From Blastochloris tepida (GTDB lineage: Bacteria; Pseudomonadota; Alphaproteobacteria; Rhizobiales; Xanthobacteraceae), in NCBI RefSeq assembly GCF_003966715.1, contig NZ_AP018907.1, forward strand, positions 3,885,391-3,949,390: 64,000 bases of DNA, in the 5' to 3' direction. Every line of letters begins with the position of its first letter. Position 1 is the first letter of the stretch. Under the pieces are notes generated by a model, which saw nothing but the letters and a program-made list of their open reading frames with translations, was not told where the DNA came from and ran no database searches. Position numbers and translations under genes: made by a program. Below, one piece after another: positions 60,081 through 64,000 of the stretch.

Positions 60081-60707
60081 CCACCGGTAATAGGCCCACA
60101 GCAGCTTGGCGGCGACGCCGCGGCGCGGCCGCCAGGCCTCGGCGATCCCGGCCAGCGCCCGGGCGCTCGGCCGCTCGGGCAGAGCGAAGGCGAGCCGGGT
60201 CGCCTCCTGCAAGGCGAGATCGCCGGAGGGGAAGGCATCGGGCCGGCCGAGCGCAAACAGCAGGTAGAGATCGGCGGTCCACGGCCCGATGCCGGGCACG
60301 GTGTACATCAGCGCGCGCGCCTCGTCGGCCGGCAGGTCGGCCAGCGCGTCGAGCGGCAGGCGGCCGGACTGCACGGCCTCGGCCATAGCCGCCAACGTGC
60401 GCATCTTGGCGGCGGAGAGCCCGCAGGCCCGCAATTCCTCAGCATCGGCCGCGAGCGCGCGGGCCGGCGTCAGCGGGTCGAGCCGGGCCTTGACGCGGCC
60501 GAAGATCGCCGCGGCGCTGGCGATCGACAGCTGTTGGCCGATCATGATGCCGACCAGGGAGGCGAAGCCCGGCGGATGCCGGCGCAGCGGCACCGTGCCC
60601 ACCGTGCCGAGCACCGGGGCGAGGCGCGAATCGGTCCGCACCAGGGCGCGGAGGTGGCAGGCGAGGTCGGCCTCGCTGTCGAGCGGCGTTCCGGGGTCGA
60701 AGCGCAT
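60051..60707 (-). CDS. DNA-3-methyladenine glycosylase II (AlkA type)
   Basis: A 218-residue base-excision enzyme. It has LVGIMIGQQLSIASAAAIFG (Q-Q-x-S/T motif), the HhH-GPD hairpin YTVPGIGPWTADLYLLFALG (about 137-153) and the catalytic Asp163 in AFPSGDLALQEA. It lacks the N-terminal domain of E. coli AlkA, as is common in alphaproteobacteria. It excises alkylated purines. I use the start at 60707 (MRFDPGTPL); a GTG at 60731 is possible. The 3' end is a 30-bp tandem duplication (60021-60080), of which the first copy in transcription order carries the stop. Confidence 0.9.
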   Translation of the reverse strand: MRFDPGTPLDSEADLACHLRALVRTDSRLAPVLGTVGTVPLRRHPPGFASLVGIMIGQQLSIASAAAIFGRVKARLDPLTPARALAADAEELRACGLSAAKMRTLAAMAEAVQSGRLPLDALADLPADEARALMYTVPGIGPWTADLYLLFALGRPDAFPSGDLALQEATRLAFALPERPSARALAGIAEAWRPRRGVAAKLLWAYYRWHKQREGAPI

Positions 60708-60772
60708 CGAAATATGGTAGCGTCGCGACACGCCGCTGTCGCCGCCAGCGGGGCCGTGCTAGCTCCCGCGCC

Positions 60773-61636
60773 ATGCGGCCCGTGTTCCGTTTCGCGCCGA
60801 GCCCGAACGGCCATCTCCATCTCGGCCACGCGCTGTCGGCGCTACTCAATGCAGAGGCCGCGCGCGCGGCCGGCGGCCGGCTGCTGCTGCGACTCGAGGA
60901 CATCGACACCACCCGCTGCCGGCCGGAGTTCGAGGCGGCGATCCTCGAGGATCTCGCCTGGCTCGGGCTTCGCTGGGAGGAGCCGGTGCGCCGCCAGTCG
61001 GCGCATTTCGACGACTACCGCGCGGCCCTCGGCCGGCTCGAGGCGATGGGCCTCGTCTATCCCGCCCTCGAAAGCCGGGGCGAGATTCGCAGCTTCGTCG
61101 CGGCGCGCGAGGCGGACGGACTCGCCTGGCCGCGCGATCCGGACGGCGCGCCGCTCTATCCGGGGGCCGGCGCCTGCCTGGGTGCTGTGGAAAGCGCCCG
61201 GCGGATGGCGGTCGGCGCGCCCTATGTGCTGCGGCTCGACATGCGGGCGGCGCTGGAGCGGGTCGGCCGGCCGCTCGACTGGCCGGAGGAGGGCCAGGGC
61301 CGCGTTGCCGCCGATCCCGCCGCCTGGGGCGACGTGGTGCTGGCACGCAAGGACATCCCCACCAGCTACCACCTGTCGGTTGTCGTCGACGACGCGCTCC
61401 AGGGCATCACCCATGTGGTGCGCGGCCGGGATCTCTACGCCGCAACCGCCGTCCACCGCCTGCTGCAGGAGCTGCTCGGCCTCCCGGTGCCTTCGTACCG
61501 CCATCATCGACTGGTTCTCGACGAGGCCGGCCGAAAGCTGTCGAAGTCGACCGGGGCGGTCAGCCTGCGCGCGCTGCGCCAGCAGGGGGCCACGCCGGCC
61601 GACATCCGCCGGATGGTTGGCTTGAGCTCGGCTTAA
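60773..61636 (+). CDS. gluQ: Glutamyl-Q tRNA(Asp) synthetase
   Basis: A 287-residue, truncated glutamyl-tRNA synthetase-like enzyme that attaches glutamate to queuosine at position 34 of tRNA-Asp. The HIGH-type motif is FAPSPNGHLHLGHALSALLN. A family segment LRLEDIDTTRCRPEFEAAIL follows. The KMSKS-type loop is RKLSKSTGA near residue 255. The anticodon-binding half of normal GltX is absent, which defines this family. The zinc-binding cysteines found in some members are not seen. The ATG at 60773 gives the usual MRPVFRFAPSPNG start. Confidence 0.93.
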   Translation: MRPVFRFAPSPNGHLHLGHALSALLNAEAARAAGGRLLLRLEDIDTTRCRPEFEAAILEDLAWLGLRWEEPVRRQSAHFDDYRAALGRLEAMGLVYPALESRGEIRSFVAAREADGLAWPRDPDGAPLYPGAGACLGAVESARRMAVGAPYVLRLDMRAALERVGRPLDWPEEGQGRVAADPAAWGDVVLARKDIPTSYHLSVVVDDALQGITHVVRGRDLYAATAVHRLLQELLGLPVPSYRHHRLVLDEAGRKLSKSTGAVSLRALRQQGATPADIRRMVGLSSA

Positions 61637-61684
61637 CCGGGCTTTGACCGGTCGGCGCGACAGTGGCCGCATGGGGGTAGTGCG

Positions 61685-62104
61685 ATGATGGCGGGTCCAC
61701 AGGATTTTGCGATTTCTCCGGGAGGAGGCAGCCTGCGCGTGCTGCTGGTCGACGACGCGCCCTTCGTGCGGGAAATCCTGGAGCGGATCCTGACCGCCGC
61801 CGGCCATTGCTGCGTCACCGCCGAGACCGGGGCGGCCGGGCTCGAGGCGGCCGAGGTCAGCAATTTCGACGTGGTGATCACCGATCACGAAATGCCCGAC
61901 CTCGACGGCTGCACGCTGATCGAGCGGCTGCGCAACGGCAACGGGCCGAATCAGGCGACGCCGATGATCCTGCTCTCCGGCTATATCGGCGACGAGGCGC
62001 TGACGGCGCGGGCCGACGCGGTCGGCGTCGATGCGGTGCTGGGCAAGCCGATCGTGGTCGCCGAGGTGATGAGCACGCTGGCGCGGCTCGCGCCGGTGGT
62101 GTGA
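61685..62104 (+). CDS. Single-domain response regulator (CheY-like)
   Basis: A 139-residue receiver without an output domain. It has Asp23-Asp24 (RVLLVDDAPFVRE), the phosphoacceptor Asp67 in VVITDHEMPDLDG, a Ser/Thr switch in ILLSGYIG and the conserved Lys in LGKPI. Such proteins relay phosphate or bind partners such as kinases or the flagellar motor. No chemotaxis genes are near, so its partner is unknown. It starts 48 bp after gluQ. Confidence 0.88.
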   Translation: MMAGPQDFAISPGGGSLRVLLVDDAPFVREILERILTAAGHCCVTAETGAAGLEAAEVSNFDVVITDHEMPDLDGCTLIERLRNGNGPNQATPMILLSGYIGDEALTARADAVGVDAVLGKPIVVAEVMSTLARLAPVV

Positions 62105-62138
62105 GGCGGTTTCCGGTTGATCGGCTCGGCTTCTCTCT

Positions 62139-62166
62139 TCCCTCTCCCCTTGCGGGTGAGGGAAAG
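62139..62166. terminator. Hairpin between the receiver gene and the CorC-like gene
   Basis: CTTCCCTCTCCCC with a matching GGGTGAGGGAAAG gives an imperfect stem between two convergent genes. A fragment of the dispersed repeat (GGCGGTTTCCGGTTGATC) precedes it at 62105-62123. No clear U-run is present. Confidence 0.4.
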
Positions 62167-62224
62167 AGGGCGGCTCCGGTCGGCGACGGTTCGAGCGGAT
62201 CGGCAGGAAACCATCGGTTCGCGC

Positions 62225-63517
62225 TCAGCGTGCCTCGGCGGGGCGCTTCTGGCCGGCCGCCAGCGACGCCACCCGCAGCAGGGTGATGCGGTTCCTGCTC
62301 TTGCGCAGGATGCGGAAGCGGAAGCCGTGGAAGGTGAAGGTCTGGCCCGGCTCGGGGATGATGCCCGATTCGTGGATCACCAGCCCGGCGATGGTGGTGG
62401 CGGCCTGCTCCGGCAGCCGCCAGCCCATGCGGCGATTGAGGTCGCGCACCGGCACCATGCCCTCCACCGTCACCGAGCCGTCGCCGCGCAGGCGGATGCC
62501 GGAGGCTGGCAGATCGTGCTCGTCGGAGATGTCGCCGACGATCTCCTCCAGAATGTCCTCCAGCGTGACGATGCCCATCACCTCGCCATACTCGTCGACG
62601 GCGAAGGCGAGGTGCATGCGGCGGCGGCGGAAGGCGCGCAGCTGCTCCTCGAGAGCGGTGGTGCCGGGCACGTACCAGGGCGGCAGCAGCAGGCTGGCGA
62701 TGTCGATGCGGCTGGCGTCGTTGTCGGCCTGCACCAGCGCCCGCAGCAGGCTCTTGGTGTGCAGCACGCCGACGATGTTCTCCGCCCGCTGGCGGTAGAC
62801 CGGCACGCGGGTGTGCGGCGAGGCCAACACCGCGCGCACGATCTCGTCGGGCGGGGTCTCGATGTCGACCGCCACCATCTTGGTGCGGTGGATCATCACG
62901 TCGGAGACCTCCAGTTCCTTCAGCGCCAGGAGGCCGCCGAGCATGTCGCGGTCCTCCTTCACCACCGCGCCTTCGCGGTGCATCAGGTCGACCGCGCCGC
63001 GCAGCTCCTCGGTGCCGTCCGCTTCGCGCGCCGGCGGCTGGGTGCGGCGGTCGAACGGGCAGAGCGCGAGCCGTCCGATGGCATCGAGCACCGCGGCGAT
63101 CGGCACGATGACCGCGACGAGCTTCGCCGCCGGCACCGCGACCACCTTGGCGACCCGGTTGGGGTCGCGCGCCGGAATCGCCCGCGACAGGCCGCGGGCG
63201 AGGCCGAACACCACGAGCCCGATCGCCACCGCCGCCAGCACGCCGGGCTTGCCCCAGCGGTCGTCGAGCACGGTGGTGGCGCTGGCGGTGGCGAACACCG
63301 TGGCGCCGAGATTGGCCAGCCGCAGCGCCGAGACCAGGATGTCGCGCTGCTCCAGCAGGGCGGCGGCGGCGGCGGCCTTGGCGTCGCCGGCTTCGCCTTG
63401 GGCGTGAAGCCGTGGCCGCGAGGCCCGCGTCAGGGCGCTCTCGATGGCGAGCAGGGCGACCGACACCACGAAGCAGATCAGGATCGCCGCGATCGCCAGG
63501 CCGTCACTGTGGGTCAT
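62225..63517 (-). CDS. CNNM/CBS-domain transporter-associated protein (HlyC/CorC family)
   Basis: A 430-residue inner-membrane protein. The N-terminal DUF21/CNNM domain has about four helices (GLAIAAILICFVVSVALLAI first). Two CBS domains follow (starting VMIHRTKMVAVDIETPPDEI and, later, VPGTTALEEQLRAFRRRRMH with FAVDEYGEVMGIVTLEDILE, the conserved ending). A C-terminal CorC_HlyC domain starts GIRLRGDGSVTVEGMVPVRD. Family members act in Mg/Co efflux. The gene overlaps the aroB stop by 4 bp (ATGA), an arrangement conserved with aroB in this order, and is probably expressed from the aro operon. Confidence 0.92.
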   Translation of the reverse strand: MTHSDGLAIAAILICFVVSVALLAIESALTRASRPRLHAQGEAGDAKAAAAAALLEQRDILVSALRLANLGATVFATASATTVLDDRWGKPGVLAAVAIGLVVFGLARGLSRAIPARDPNRVAKVVAVPAAKLVAVIVPIAAVLDAIGRLALCPFDRRTQPPAREADGTEELRGAVDLMHREGAVVKEDRDMLGGLLALKELEVSDVMIHRTKMVAVDIETPPDEIVRAVLASPHTRVPVYRQRAENIVGVLHTKSLLRALVQADNDASRIDIASLLLPPWYVPGTTALEEQLRAFRRRRMHLAFAVDEYGEVMGIVTLEDILEEIVGDISDEHDLPASGIRLRGDGSVTVEGMVPVRDLNRRMGWRLPEQAATTIAGLVIHESGIIPEPGQTFTFHGFRFRILRKSRNRITLLRVASLAAGQKRPAEAR

Positions 63518-64000
63518 GCCGGCGCGGCCTCCGCCTCCGCCACCTCGGTCGCGAGGAACGCCCGGACCGCCTCGGGCGCGACGTCCTTGGCGATGAAGGC
63601 GCCGCCGACGCCGCGGGCGAGGATGAAGGTCAGCGCGCCGCGCGCCACCTTCTTGTCCTGGGCGATGGCCTCCATCAGCCCGTCCACCGGGCCGACGCCG
63701 CCTTCGATCTGGTTCAGCCGGGTCGGCAGCCCGACCTCGGCGAGGTGGTCCTCGACGCGCTGGGCCACGGACGGTGCGCACAGGCTGAGCCGGGCCGAGA
63801 AGCGGAACGCCTGGGCCATGCCGAGCGCCACCGCCTCGCCGTGCAGCAGGCGGCCGGAGAAGCCGGTCGCCTTCTCCAGCGCGTGGCCGAAGGTGTGGCC
63901 GAGATTGAGCAGCGCGCGCTCGCCGCTCTCGCGCTCGTCGCGGCCGACGATGGCGGCCTTGGCGCGGCAGCTGGTCTCGATGGCGTCGAGCCGGGCCGGC
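63514..64000 (-). CDS. aroB: 3-dehydroquinate synthase, C-terminal part (5' end beyond the window)
   Basis: The C-terminal ~160 residues of AroB, which cyclises DAHP to 3-dehydroquinate in the shikimate pathway. Reading in from the right edge: the metal and substrate region RALLNLGHTFGHALEKATGF contains a metal-binding His. HGEAVALGM contains another His of the active site. KKVARGALTFILARGVGGAF is the usual final block. The frame stays open to the window edge, so the start is beyond 64000. Its stop overlaps the CorC-like start, and the two are probably co-transcribed. Confidence 0.93.
   Translation of the reverse strand, partial: PARLDAIETSCRAKAAIVGRDERESGERALLNLGHTFGHALEKATGFSGRLLHGEAVALGMAQAFRFSARLSLCAPSVAQRVEDHLAEVGLPTRLNQIEGGVGPVDGLMEAIAQDKKVARGALTFILARGVGGAFIAKDVAPEAVRAFLATEVAEAEAAPA

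Overview
The window looks like chromosome from a GC-rich alphaproteobacterium, most likely of the order Hyphomicrobiales (Rhizobiales). The reasons are the very high GC content, a DnaX that lacks the zinc cysteines (as is usual in this class), a PodJ-like polarity factor, tandem Omp25/31-type barrels, a DUF6460-type protein, and several familiar neighbourhoods: ffs-dnaX-ybaB-recR, tauE-TIGR02186, serC-serA-purA and aroB-corC. The species cannot be named from this sequence.

Layout. 1-2603: end of a YejABEF-type peptide importer, with a small toxin-antitoxin cassette (toxin frameshifted) between yejE and yejF. 2747-9811: HIT protein, exported protein, SRP RNA, dnaX, ybaB, recR, an AmpG-like permease and def. 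9917-20104: MerR regulator, PodJ-like protein, TauE/SafE with its TIGR02186 partner, TPR-methyltransferase, a 144-bp tandem repeat array, DUF6460-type protein, pyrD and an S24 regulator. 20212-31888: a kappa-GST-like isomerase, small exported proteins, an HSL-type esterase, YjbQ, a LuxR-type response regulator, a SOUL protein, a very large symporter-fused hybrid histidine kinase and acetoacetyl-CoA synthetase. 32315-45001: glmM, two outer-membrane barrels, serC, serA, an EamA exporter, a MuiA-like protein, purA and a downstream membrane-anchored protein. 45418-47214: a DedA/VTT domain fused to an ATP-grasp-like domain.

47270-58417 is an integrated element of about 11.1 kb in the 3' end of a tRNA-Leu(CAA) gene, bounded by a 16-bp direct repeat. 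It encodes a winged-helix protein, small and large terminase, an XRE-HicA-HicB regulatory and toxin cassette, four small early-type genes, portal, a protease-capsid fusion, a gpW-like head completion protein, an AlpA-like protein and a tyrosine integrase. No tail, lysis or polymerase genes are visible. The junctions are tight and the att sites intact, so it reads as a compact capsid-forming satellite rather than an obviously decayed prophage. This is the most interesting system in the window.

58683-64000 returns to the core chromosome: dsbB, HNH endonuclease, AlkA-type glycosylase, gluQ, a receiver-only response regulator, a CorC/HlyC protein and the C-terminal part of aroB. A dispersed family of palindromic repeats (about 120 bp, three hairpins) sits in many intergenic gaps, with three near-complete copies (2604, 17621, 21507) and many fragments. 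It is a separate layer of structure across the host DNA and was not seen inside the satellite.
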